A stretch of 64,000 bases of DNA from Porphyrobacter sp. SLTP. Lineage in GTDB: Bacteria > Pseudomonadota > Alphaproteobacteria > Sphingomonadales > Sphingomonadaceae. The position numbers and the translations under genes are program-made. The stretch lies in assembly GCF_009905735.1 (NCBI RefSeq), contig NZ_JAAALE010000001.1:124001-188000 (forward strand), read 5' to 3'. The notes beneath the pieces are model-generated. The model had not been told where the DNA came from and ran no database searches. It worked only from the letters and a program-made list of their open reading frames with translations. Positions 56,086 to 63,517 of this stretch are shown piece by piece (the stretch's first letter is position 1; each line of letters begins with the position of its first letter).

Positions 56086-56670
56086 TCAGGCGCGCATCCC
56101 GAGCCTGCCGAGCCATTCCAGCGTTTGCCGGGCTGAGCCGGGCGGCGTCGTGCCGGCCAGTTCCAGAGTGACCGCGCCGTGCAAGGTCGACCAGATCAGC
56201 AGTTCCAGCGCGCGCGCTTCGGTTTCCGCCATGCCGCTGCCGATCAGCCCGTCGCCATAGACCGACAGCGTCGCCCGCGCCCGCGCAACAGCGCGGCCCA
56301 GCGCGCTGTCGCTCCCGTCCTCCTGCTGATGCTGTTCGAACATCAGGCGATAGGTGTTGGCGTTGCTCAGCGCGAAATCGAGATAGGCGCGCCCGGCCGC
56401 TGCGGCCTTGGCAGCGGCGCCGGGGGTTGCGGCATAGGCGGCCTCCAGCTGATCGGCGAAGCGCTCGAAGCCGCGGATGCGCACGGCCGCGAGAATATCG
56501 TCCCGGCTGGCGAAGTAGCGATAGGGCGTCATCGGGCTCACCCCGAGCGCGGCGGCGATCTGCCGCATCGAAACCTGCTCTGCCCCGCGCTCGGCAAACA
56601 TCACCTCGGCCACATCGCAGAGCTGGGCCTGAAAGCGGGCGAGGTCATCATCGGTAAGCGCGCGGGACAA
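56086..56670 (-). CDS. TetR-family regulator next to the flavoprotein gene
   Basis: A 194-residue regulator. DNA-binding helices: QLCDVAEVMFAERGAEQVSM and QIAAALGVSPMTPYRYFASR, then DDILAAVRIRGFERFAD. TTG start with GGAGA six bases upstream, giving residues MSRALTDDDL. It is divergent from the FAD oxidoreductase, and tandem operators lie between them, so autoregulation and control of that gene are likely. Confidence 0.88.
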   Translation of the reverse strand: MSRALTDDDLARFQAQLCDVAEVMFAERGAEQVSMRQIAAALGVSPMTPYRYFASRDDILAAVRIRGFERFADQLEAAYAATPGAAAKAAAAGRAYLDFALSNANTYRLMFEQHQQEDGSDSALGRAVARARATLSVYGDGLIGSGMAETEARALELLIWSTLHGAVTLELAGTTPPGSARQTLEWLGRLGMRA

Positions 56671-56730
56671 GGGGGTTCTCCGTATCAGTGGCGAGCATAG
56701 CGAAGGGCGCTTGACTCCTCAATCTTACGG

Positions 56731-56750
56731 TGTAAATTTACAGTGTAAAT
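56731..56750. promoter_or_regulatory. Overlapping palindromic operators between TetR and oxidoreductase genes
   Basis: TGTAAATTTACA (56731-56742) is a perfect palindrome. It overlaps ATTTACA-G-TGTAAAT (56736-56750), a 15-bp palindrome around one base. Both use the TTTACA/TGTAAA half-site. They lie 61 bp before the TetR start and 23 bp before the oxidoreductase ATG. Confidence 0.8.
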
Positions 56751-56772
56751 AGATTGCAAGCAGGGGCACGCC

Positions 56773-58176
56773 ATGACCACCATCGAAACCGACTATCTGA
56801 TCATCGGCGGCGGAGCGGTCGGCATGGCCTTTGCCGATACGATCATCGCTGAGACCGATGCGCTTGTCACCATTGTCGACCGGCAGGCCAAGCCCGGCGG
56901 GCACTGGAACGACGCATATGGCTTTGTCGCGCTGCACCAGCCCTCGGCGTTCTATGGGGTCAATTCGCTCCCCTTGGGGGAGAACCGCAAGGACACTCAC
57001 GGCGCGAATGCCGGCCTCTATGAACTGGCGTCGGGCGCGGAGGTCAGCGGCTATTACGACAAGGTCATGCGCCAGCGGCTGCTGCCGTCGGGGCAGGTCA
57101 CCTATCTGCCGATGAGCGAATATCGCGGGGACGGCCGCGTCGTCTCGGTGATGTCGGGCGCGGAAACGCAGGTGACGGTGCGCCGCAAGACGGTGGACGC
57201 TGCCTATAACAGCCCGACCATTCCCGCCAACCACACCCCGCGCTTTACCGTTGGGGAGGGCGTGCAACTGGTGCCCCCCGGCGAGCTGCTGCGCCTGTGG
57301 CGCAAGCCGGAGCGACCGTCGCGCTTCGTTGTGCTGGGAGCGGGCAAGACCGCGATGGATGCGGTCGGCTGGCTGCTCGCGATGGGCACGCCGCCGGACG
57401 CGATCCAGTGGGTCAAGCCGCGCGAAAGCTGGCTGATCAACCGCAATTGCACCCAGCCCGGCGTGGAGTTCTTCGACGCGGTGTTCGGCGGGCAGCTGGC
57501 GCAGATGCAGGCCTTTGCGGAAGGCACTTCGCCGGACGACGTGTTCGCGCGGCTGGAAGCGGCGGGCATGATGCTGCGGATCGATCCTGACGTGACGCCC
57601 ACCATGTTCCACTACGCCACGATCTCGGCAGGCGAGGTCGAGCAATTGCGCCGGGTCACCAATGTCGTGCGCAAGGGCCGCGTGAAGGCGATCACGGCCG
57701 CGGCGATTGAACTGGACGAAGGCAGCGAACCGGCGGCGGCGGATGCGCTCTACATTGATTGCACCGCCTCGGCGGTCGAGGTGCGGCCGCCGGTGCCGAT
57801 CTTTCAGAGCGACCGGATCGTGCCGCAATTGGTGCGGGTGCCGCAGCCGTGTTTCTCGGCAGCGCTGATCGCTTTTGTCGAAGCGCATTATCCCGATGAT
57901 GCGACCAAGAACGCGCTGTGCCGCACGGTGCCGTTCCCGCATGATCTGACCAGCTATTGCACCACCAACAGCGTCAACCTGATGAACCAGGGCGCGTGGT
58001 TCGGGGATGACCGGCTGGGGACGTGGATCCGCCAGAGCCGGCTCGACGGTTTCGGCAAGATCGCCGCCAGTGTGGATCGCAGCGATAGTGCGCGGGTGGC
58101 GGTGCTTCAGCAGATGCGCCAAATGGGCCCGCTGGCGGTACAGAACCTGATGCGCTTGGCCAGCGCTGCGGCCTAG
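56773..58176 (+). CDS. FAD/NAD(P)-dependent oxidoreductase
   Basis: A 467-residue cytoplasmic flavoprotein. FAD-binding motif LIIGGGAVGMAFAD (residues 7-20) at the N-terminus and a second nucleotide-binding motif VLGAGKTAMDAVGWLLAMG (about 190-208). Similar to monooxygenase-like pyridine nucleotide-disulfide oxidoreductases, but no CxxC redox pair is visible, so the reaction is unknown. It is the likely target of the divergent TetR, which suggests a xenobiotic or hydrophobic-compound response. The stop codon is inside a hairpin shared with the convergent BLUF gene. Confidence 0.85.
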   Translation: MTTIETDYLIIGGGAVGMAFADTIIAETDALVTIVDRQAKPGGHWNDAYGFVALHQPSAFYGVNSLPLGENRKDTHGANAGLYELASGAEVSGYYDKVMRQRLLPSGQVTYLPMSEYRGDGRVVSVMSGAETQVTVRRKTVDAAYNSPTIPANHTPRFTVGEGVQLVPPGELLRLWRKPERPSRFVVLGAGKTAMDAVGWLLAMGTPPDAIQWVKPRESWLINRNCTQPGVEFFDAVFGGQLAQMQAFAEGTSPDDVFARLEAAGMMLRIDPDVTPTMFHYATISAGEVEQLRRVTNVVRKGRVKAITAAAIELDEGSEPAAADALYIDCTASAVEVRPPVPIFQSDRIVPQLVRVPQPCFSAALIAFVEAHYPDDATKNALCRTVPFPHDLTSYCTTNSVNLMNQGAWFGDDRLGTWIRQSRLDGFGKIAASVDRSDSARVAVLQQMRQMGPLAVQNLMRLASAAA

Positions 58177-58192
58177 AGCGGAAACCGCTCTA
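58174..58192. terminator. Shared hairpin holding both convergent stop codons
   Basis: TAGAGCGG-AAA-CCGCTCTA is a perfect 8-bp stem with a 3-base loop. It contains the stop codons of the convergent oxidoreductase (TAG, plus strand) and BLUF gene (TAG, minus strand). No T-run follows on either side, so strong termination is uncertain, but it separates the two transcripts. Confidence 0.55.
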
Positions 58193-59257
58193 ACGGCCTC
58201 GGCGGCTGTTTTCGCGGCGGCTCTTGCGCACCAGTTCGGCCATGCGGATGCTGGCACCCGCCACCGTCATGCGCGCATGATCCGCGCCGACCGAGGCAGC
58301 GGTCGCGGCTGCCTCGGCAAACAGGCGGCCGCCCACCGACACCACCGTGGGGTGGTTAGCCGGAACAAGCCGGCTGTGTTCGACCGCGCTGCGCAGACGT
58401 TCGAGCGATTGCTGGCGGAACAGGGCATCGGACAGACCGATGTCGATCGCATCGGGCTTTTGCGCGCCGAGCTGGTTGAGCAAGGCTTCCTCGGTATCGG
58501 GGAAAGCCATCTCCACCTGCCAGCCTGCATCGGTGAACTGGTCGGCCAGCAGCGCCGTGCCAAGCATGTGCGGCTCCCCCGGCGCGGTAGCCAGGAGGAT
58601 GCTGTAACGGCTGCTGCGGATACCCTGCTGGGCCGTTTCATACCGCACAGCGTGGCCTGCCATCTGCAACATACTGATGGCGATTGTCAGTTCGAGCTCG
58701 GTGCAATCATCGGCGAGCCAGGCATCGCCGAGCGCGCGGGCCGCAGGCTCAATTAGCAGGCTGAGCACAGCATCGCTCGTCCAACCCTGTTCGGCGAGCG
58801 CTGCCATCAACGCATTGAGGCCTATATCGTCGCCATCCAGCGACATCTGCACGGCCTTGCGAACATGATCGGCCACGGCTGGCGGCAGGTCGAATTGGCC
58901 GCCGACCGGATCGGGAATGCGGCTGACATTGCTGCTCAGGAACATGTCCCAGCCGGTGAACAACCGGGCCGGGGCCATGTGCTTGCTCAGCACTTCGATT
59001 TCGCTGTGGCGCTGATCGCGGGCAACCGAGGACCAGATGGCCTCCAACCCTTCGGGCGGGCCTTCAAGGGTCTGGAGAAACCGGCCTTCTTCGAACAACA
59101 GCATCCCCGTGACGCCGACGCTGCGATTGCGCGCGCGGGCTTGCCGGGCGAGCGATTGCAGCTCGGTTGCGTCCGGAATCTTGGTCGCGGTGCTCTGATA
59201 CGTCAGGCACCCGATCCAATTGTCTTGCGCGCCTTGAAGGTTGTCCGTCCTGGCCAT
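58190..59257 (-). CDS. BLUF blue-light sensor with cobalamin-binding-like domain (AppA-like)
   Basis: A 355-residue cytoplasmic photoreceptor. The N-terminal BLUF domain (about 14-112) keeps every flavin-site residue I can check against AppA: Y20, S22, N44, Q62 and W105/M107 (motifs CLTYQST, ARNRSVGVTG, RFLQTLEG, DQRHSEIEVL, TGWDMFLS). The C-terminal half (about 130-345) resembles the helical bundle and B12-binding Rossmann fold of CarH/AerR/AppA-SCHIC proteins: a W182 region (LGDAWLADDCTELELTIA) and the E-x-H-x-x-G motif GEPHMLG with H232 as likely axial ligand. It probably responds to blue light and/or to B12 or heme to regulate gene expression. No photosynthesis genes are visible in this window. 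ATG start with GGGTGA upstream. Confidence 0.88.
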   Translation of the reverse strand: MARTDNLQGAQDNWIGCLTYQSTATKIPDATELQSLARQARARNRSVGVTGMLLFEEGRFLQTLEGPPEGLEAIWSSVARDQRHSEIEVLSKHMAPARLFTGWDMFLSSNVSRIPDPVGGQFDLPPAVADHVRKAVQMSLDGDDIGLNALMAALAEQGWTSDAVLSLLIEPAARALGDAWLADDCTELELTIAISMLQMAGHAVRYETAQQGIRSSRYSILLATAPGEPHMLGTALLADQFTDAGWQVEMAFPDTEEALLNQLGAQKPDAIDIGLSDALFRQQSLERLRSAVEHSRLVPANHPTVVSVGGRLFAEAAATAASVGADHARMTVAGASIRMAELVRKSRRENSRRGR

Positions 59258-59855
59258 TCACCCATCCCCACTGCACCTTTACGAAAGGGTCAGTCGAGCA
59301 CCGCAGAGAACGAACTCCGCACAGGCCCGGCGCGATCCCTCCGCCGCCTCTTGTCTTTCCCTGGCAAGTGGTCCGGCATCTGTCGCACCGGTCGTTCCGC
59401 CCTGGATTGCCGCTTAGCCCATTGAGGCCGGGCGACTTCGGCGTGCCCGTACGATCATCCGGCGCCCACACATTGCGTGCTGAAAGCTGCGGTCGGCCTG
59501 CGGGCAGACCGTTCTGCCGTATCGGGATCATCAGGAGAGCCGGTAGTTTCGTCAAGTGATATATCCCGCACCCGTTTGCCCGATTGCGCAACAATCGCGG
59601 CTTTCCGGGGTATTGCGCCGGCAGATTTACCGATGGTCCCGCTCTGGGGCGAGCCTGGAGGCGCGGACATGGCCCGCGATCCGGCGCGATTGGCCCTCTG
59701 CAAGCCTGAGTCGCACCCACACTGGGAGCACAACATAGGTGATGGTGAATAGTCGCCGACCTGTCAGTCAGGGCCGCGTCGAGGCCGTTCCGCGCATCGC
59801 TGCCTGGCAGCGTCAAGGTGCCGGACCGGAACATTCCTCGGCCAGGAGACAACGA
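59258..59855. other. Divergent upstream region of BLUF and GlsB-like genes
   Basis: About 600 bp with no convincing gene. Small frames here overlap and are arginine-rich. It holds the promoters of the divergent BLUF and GlsB-like genes. No EcfG-type GGAAC-N16/17-CGTT pair was found. Confidence 0.4.
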
Positions 59856-60125
59856 ATGAACCTAATAATTGTCATAATCGTCGGCGGCATTCTCGGCTGG
59901 CTCGCCAGCATCGTGATGCGGACCAACGCGCAGCAGGGCATTCTCCTCAACATCGTGGTCGGCATTGTCGGCGCGTTGCTTGCCGGGTTCCTGATCTCGC
60001 CCTTGCTCGGCGTTGCGCCGATCACTTCGGGCGCATTCGATATCAGCGCATTGCTGGTGTCCTTCCTTGGCGCGCTGATCCTGCTCGCCATCGTCAATCT
60101 CGTTCGCCGCGGTTCCGTGCGTTGA
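59856..60125 (+). CDS. GlsB/YeaQ/YmgE-family stress membrane protein
   Basis: An 89-residue inner-membrane protein with three hydrophobic helices: MNLIIVIIVGGILGWLASIV, LLNIVVGIVGALLAGFLISP, and LLVSFLGALILLAIVNLV. The family (transglycosylase-associated) is associated with general stress response and envelope conditions. AGGAGA lies seven bases before the ATG. Likely co-transcribed with the downstream lipoprotein, 17 bp away. Confidence 0.88.
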   Translation: MNLIIVIIVGGILGWLASIVMRTNAQQGILLNIVVGIVGALLAGFLISPLLGVAPITSGAFDISALLVSFLGALILLAIVNLVRRGSVR

Positions 60126-60142
60126 ACAAAGGAGCACGTCAC

Positions 60143-60433
60143 ATGAAGAAGATCATTACCATCGCTGCGCTCGGCGCATCGGCCCTCGCGCTTGCCGCCT
60201 GTGCGGAGAGCAAGCAGGAAGAAGCACTCGAAGCCCAGGCCGAAGACGTCCGCGAAGCGGGCGAACAGACCGCCGATCAGATGGAAGACCGTGCCGACAC
60301 GCTCGACAAGACGGTCGACGGGGTGGATTCGACCGCCGAGCAGAACCTTGAGAACAAGGCTGACGCCGTGCGCGACACCACCGAAGCCAAGGCTGACGCG
60401 CTTGAGGAAAAGGCCGACAACCTTCCCCAGTAA
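60143..60433 (+). CDS. Small Ala/Glu/Asp-rich lipoprotein
   Basis: A 96-residue lipoprotein (lipobox LALAAC). The mature part is a highly charged, repetitive helix (EDVREAGEQTADQMEDRADT, EQNLENKADAVRDTTEAKAD), likely a coiled coil or a natively unfolded periplasmic buffer. Similar small CsbD/YtxH-like stress lipoproteins exist, but no exact family is claimed. AAGGAG supports the ATG. Grouped with stress genes. Confidence 0.75.
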   Translation: MKKIITIAALGASALALAACAESKQEEALEAQAEDVREAGEQTADQMEDRADTLDKTVDGVDSTAEQNLENKADAVRDTTEAKADALEEKADNLPQ

Positions 60434-60446
60434 AGCCTTTGGGCTT

Positions 60447-60517
60447 CAGACGGCGCTGATTGTGAGGCACATCCGCGGCGCCGTCTGTGTGCGGGCCTGT
60501 CCAGTGGACAGGCCCGC
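60447..60517. terminator. Two hairpins between the lipoprotein and sigma-factor genes
   Basis: The first is CAGACGGCGC (60447-60456) pairing with GCGCCGTCTG (60478-60487). The second is a 27-bp near-palindrome, 13-bp arms around one base (60491-60517), immediately after the sigma-factor stop on the minus strand. Neither has a good T-run, so they may act as convergent-transcript boundary structures. Confidence 0.5.
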
Positions 60518-60523
60518 CCATGT

Positions 60524-61060
60524 TTAGGCCTCGGGCAAGGCATCCGCGCCGTCGATGATTGCCCGGATCGCCGCGCGCCCGCGATTGATCCGGCTCTTGA
60601 CGGTGCCGATCTTGCAATCGGTCGCGATGGCCGCTTCCTCGTAACTCATCCCCGCCCCCGCGATCAGCATCAGCATCTCGCGCTGCGTGTTGGGCAATTG
60701 TCCCAGAGCCACCTCGATATCGTGGAGATGGAGCCCTTCTTCCTGATTGGGTTGCTGGATCAGAATCCGCTCCGCTGCCTCAGGATCCCACGGGGTCAAC
60801 CGGCTGCGCTTGCGCGCGGTGCTGTAGAACTGGTTGCGCAGGATCGTGAACACCCACGGACGGAACTTGCTGCCCGGCTGGAAGGTATGACGCGATGACC
60901 AGGCGCGAACCATGGTCTCCTGCACCAGATCGTCAGCCATATCGCGCTGACGGCATAGCGACTGCGCAAAGCGCCGCAGCGCCGGGAGCGATGCGGTCAT
61001 TTCATCGGTGAAGCCGGAGGCAGGATTTTCACAGGAACTGGTCGGGGCTGGCTTGTGCAT
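60524..61060 (-). CDS. ECF-type RNA polymerase sigma factor
   Basis: A 178-residue extracytoplasmic-function sigma factor. Region 2: LPALRRFAQSLCRQRDMADD, LVQETMVRAW and FRPWVFTILRNQFYSTARKR. Region 4: ALGQLPNTQREMLMLIAGAG, MSYEEAAIATDCKIGTVKSR, INRGRAAIRAI. This pattern fits the EcfG/stress group of alphaproteobacteria, but no NepR or PhyR gene is adjacent, so an orphan paralogue is likely. ATG with AAAGG upstream. It probably controls the stress genes on either side. Confidence 0.9.
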   Translation of the reverse strand: MHKPAPTSSCENPASGFTDEMTASLPALRRFAQSLCRQRDMADDLVQETMVRAWSSRHTFQPGSKFRPWVFTILRNQFYSTARKRSRLTPWDPEAAERILIQQPNQEEGLHLHDIEVALGQLPNTQREMLMLIAGAGMSYEEAAIATDCKIGTVKSRINRGRAAIRAIIDGADALPEA

Positions 61061-61265
61061 GGCACCTTTCCGTCACGTTTCTCTCCCGTGCCTCTCTTGG
61101 GCCACCTTCCGTCCGTGTTCCCTATACTCGGCAAGGATTTGCGCGCCGCCGACGCACGCAAAGCGTTAAACCGGGTCATTGGCTTATGTGAGTTCGCCCG
61201 GCTGTCTCCCGTCCTATCAGTGGCAGCCTCCCGCCGCGTGCGCGGCTGATGTGAAAGGATGGAGC

Positions 61266-61871
61266 ATGCGTATCCCATTGCTGATCGCCGCCAGCCTGCT
61301 GGCAACGGCCTGTGACAGCCCCGGCTCTGACGCAAACATGGCTGCCAGCGGTGTTGGCGAAGCGCAAAACGATGCCGACAGCGCCTTGACCGAAGAAGCC
61401 CCCACGTCGCTGGCCTTCGTGCAGGCCGCCGCCATGTCGAACCTTTATGAAATCGCCGCTGCCAACATCGCGCTGGACAAGGCCGAAGCCGGGTCAGTGC
61501 GGGATTTTGCGCAAATGATGGTCACCGACCACTCGAAGGCGCTGGAGACGCTTGAGGATGCGGTGGGAAGTTCGGGCCAGACGCTGGCACTGCCGATCAA
61601 TCTCGATGCCGATCATCAGGCCAAAGTCGATATTCTTCAGAGCCTTCAGGGCGCCGCCTTTGACCGCGAATATCTGAGCCAGCAAATGACCGCGCACCGC
61701 GAGGCGCTGACCTTGCTCAAGGCCTATGGCGGTGAAGGCGAGATTGCGGAGCTGCGCCAGTTTGCCCAAGGCGCGATCCCGACCGTCCAGAAGCATCATG
61801 ACTGGCTCGAAAAGAACACCCCGCAGCCGGGTACAGCGATGGCGGGTGGCCAAGCCAAACCCACGCCGTAA
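61266..61871 (+). CDS. DUF4142 lipoprotein
   Basis: A 201-residue lipoprotein (lipobox LLATAC) in the DUF4142 family, a ferritin-like four-helix bundle. The motif FVQAAAMSNLYEIAAANIAL at about 50-69 opens it, then VRDFAQMMVTDHSKALETLE and the EYLSQQMTAHREALTLLK helix. Function unknown, often linked to stress or metal exposure. The ATG at 61266 has AAAGGA seven bases upstream; the longer frame from 61179 has no signal peptide. It is divergent from the sigma-factor gene and followed by a strong terminator. Confidence 0.85.
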   Translation: MRIPLLIAASLLATACDSPGSDANMAASGVGEAQNDADSALTEEAPTSLAFVQAAAMSNLYEIAAANIALDKAEAGSVRDFAQMMVTDHSKALETLEDAVGSSGQTLALPINLDADHQAKVDILQSLQGAAFDREYLSQQMTAHREALTLLKAYGGEGEIAELRQFAQGAIPTVQKHHDWLEKNTPQPGTAMAGGQAKPTP

Positions 61872-61894
61872 CGAGACCATCGTTCCGACAATGC

Positions 61895-61930
61895 AAACCC
61901 CGTGTGGCGGTGCGCCGCACGGGGTTTTGT
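61895..61930. terminator. Bidirectional terminator between DUF4142 and otsA
   Basis: AAACCCCGTGTGGCG pairs with CGCCGCACGGGGTTT (3-base loop GTG, one G-T wobble), flanked by A-rich and T-rich sequence on the two sides. It lies between the convergent stop codons (61871 and 61941) and can serve both strands. Confidence 0.9.
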
Positions 61931-61940
61931 TTGCTTGTGT

Positions 61941-63359
61941 TCAGTCGGCGTTGACGGCTTTGTGCACCAAGCGCGCGGCGGGCTTTGGCCCGGCTTCTTC
62001 CAGCGCGGCCAGGAAGGTCTTCGACCACCAGTGAACGTCCTGCTTGACGATGCAATCGAACATCGCCTTGTGCCGCTCCTGCCGCTCGGCGAGCGGCATT
62101 GAAAGCGCCCGGGCGATGCCATCGGCCATGTCCTCGCTGCTGTGCGGATTGACGATCACCGCGCCTTCAAGCTGCGCGGCGGCCCCGGCAAAGCGTGACA
62201 GCACCAGCACGCCGGGATCGGCGGGATCCTGGGCTGCGACATATTCCTTGGCGACCAGATTCATCCCGTCCCGCAAGGGCGTGACCAACCCGACCCGCGC
62301 CGCGCGGTAGATGCCGAACAGCTTCTCACGCGAGTAGCCGTGATTGACGTAACGGATCGGCACCCAGTCGATTGTCGCGAACTCGCCATTGATGCTGCCT
62401 GACAGCGCGTTCAGTTCGGCGCGGATCTGCTGATAACTCGGCACATCCCCGCGTGATGGCGGCGCGATCTGCAGCAGCGACACCTTTTCGCGCAATTCGG
62501 GGTGGTTGGTGAGGAACTGCTGGTAGGCGATGAAGCGCTCCTGCAACCCCTTGGAATAATCGAGCCTGTCGACCCCCACAATCATGTCGCGCCCGACCGC
62601 GCTCACCATCAGCTGGGTCTGCGCCTGCTTGGCGGCCAAGGTGTGGGCGGCGCTACAGAAGTCGGCGGTGTCCAGCCCGATCGGGCAGACGAGCATTCGC
62701 GTGCGCCGCTCACCGAAGCTGACGATCTCGCCGTCAATCTCGGCATCGAGATGGGCGGTGACATAGTCCATGAACGCCTGCCGCCACTCGTCCGACTGGA
62801 AGCCGACCACATCGTAATCGAGCAGGCTTTCGACCAGCTCGCGGTGATCGGGCAGCGATATCAGCAGGCTTGGCGGCGGCCAGGGGATGTGGAGGAAGAA
62901 GCCGATCCGGTTGCGAAAACCGCGCTCGCGCAGCTGCTGGCCAAGCGGCAGGAGGTGATAGTCATGCACCCAGACCAGATCGTCCGGCTCGATCAGCGGG
63001 CCGACGGTTTCGGCAAAGCGGTGGTTCACCCGCGCATAGCCGCCGGCAAAATCGCGCGCGATTTCGGTCAGGTCGAGCCGGTAGTGGAAGAGCGGCCACA
63101 AGGTGCGATTGGCAAAGCCGTTGTAATATTCCTCGATGTCCTGCGCTTCGAGGTCGATGGTCGCCGTGGCGACTCCGTTGGCGCGGCGGAAGGTGATCTG
63201 GCCGGTGAATTCGTCGGTCTGCTCACCCGACCAGCCGAACCAGATACCGTTGCTGGCGCGGAGACCTGCCGCCAGTGCGACGGCCAGCCCACCACGATTG
63301 GCGGTCTCGCCTTCGGTTTCGGTTTGCACGCGGTTGGAAATGGCAATCAGGCGAGGCAT
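61941..63359 (-). CDS. otsA: Trehalose-6-phosphate synthase
   Basis: GT20-family synthase joining UDP-glucose and glucose-6-phosphate to trehalose-6-phosphate (472 residues). Signatures: GIWFGWSG near residue 38, WVHDYHLLPLGQQLRERG (about 130-147), FFLHIPWPPP, and VGVDRLDYSKGLQERFIAYQ. The C-terminal synthase motif VTPLRDGMNLVAKEYVA is also present. GGAGG seven bases before the ATG. The otsB gene is upstream in the same direction, as in stress/osmoprotection operons. Confidence 0.96.
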   Translation of the reverse strand: MPRLIAISNRVQTETEGETANRGGLAVALAAGLRASNGIWFGWSGEQTDEFTGQITFRRANGVATATIDLEAQDIEEYYNGFANRTLWPLFHYRLDLTEIARDFAGGYARVNHRFAETVGPLIEPDDLVWVHDYHLLPLGQQLRERGFRNRIGFFLHIPWPPPSLLISLPDHRELVESLLDYDVVGFQSDEWRQAFMDYVTAHLDAEIDGEIVSFGERRTRMLVCPIGLDTADFCSAAHTLAAKQAQTQLMVSAVGRDMIVGVDRLDYSKGLQERFIAYQQFLTNHPELREKVSLLQIAPPSRGDVPSYQQIRAELNALSGSINGEFATIDWVPIRYVNHGYSREKLFGIYRAARVGLVTPLRDGMNLVAKEYVAAQDPADPGVLVLSRFAGAAAQLEGAVIVNPHSSEDMADGIARALSMPLAERQERHKAMFDCIVKQDVHWWSKTFLAALEEAGPKPAARLVHKAVNAD

Positions 63360-63517
63360 CGGCGACCCTCCGTTGTGGAGCAGGGCCGCACCGGGTGCGA
63401 CCTTGCAGGGGTAAAGCCGGGGCGGAGCTTGTCCGCGAAATCCAGCGACCTTGCGACCCTTGCCCGAACCGGGCCAGCCAAAAAATGGCCTATGTGGTAA
63501 ATCTGGCCGAGGCCCGG

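Noticed and set aside
59477..59752. Small frames upstream of the GlsB-like gene
   Set aside because: They overlap each other in several frames and lack start context and recognisable domains.
59828..59860. GGAAC as half of an EcfG promoter
   Set aside because: No CGTT-type -10 element at the required 16-17-base spacing.
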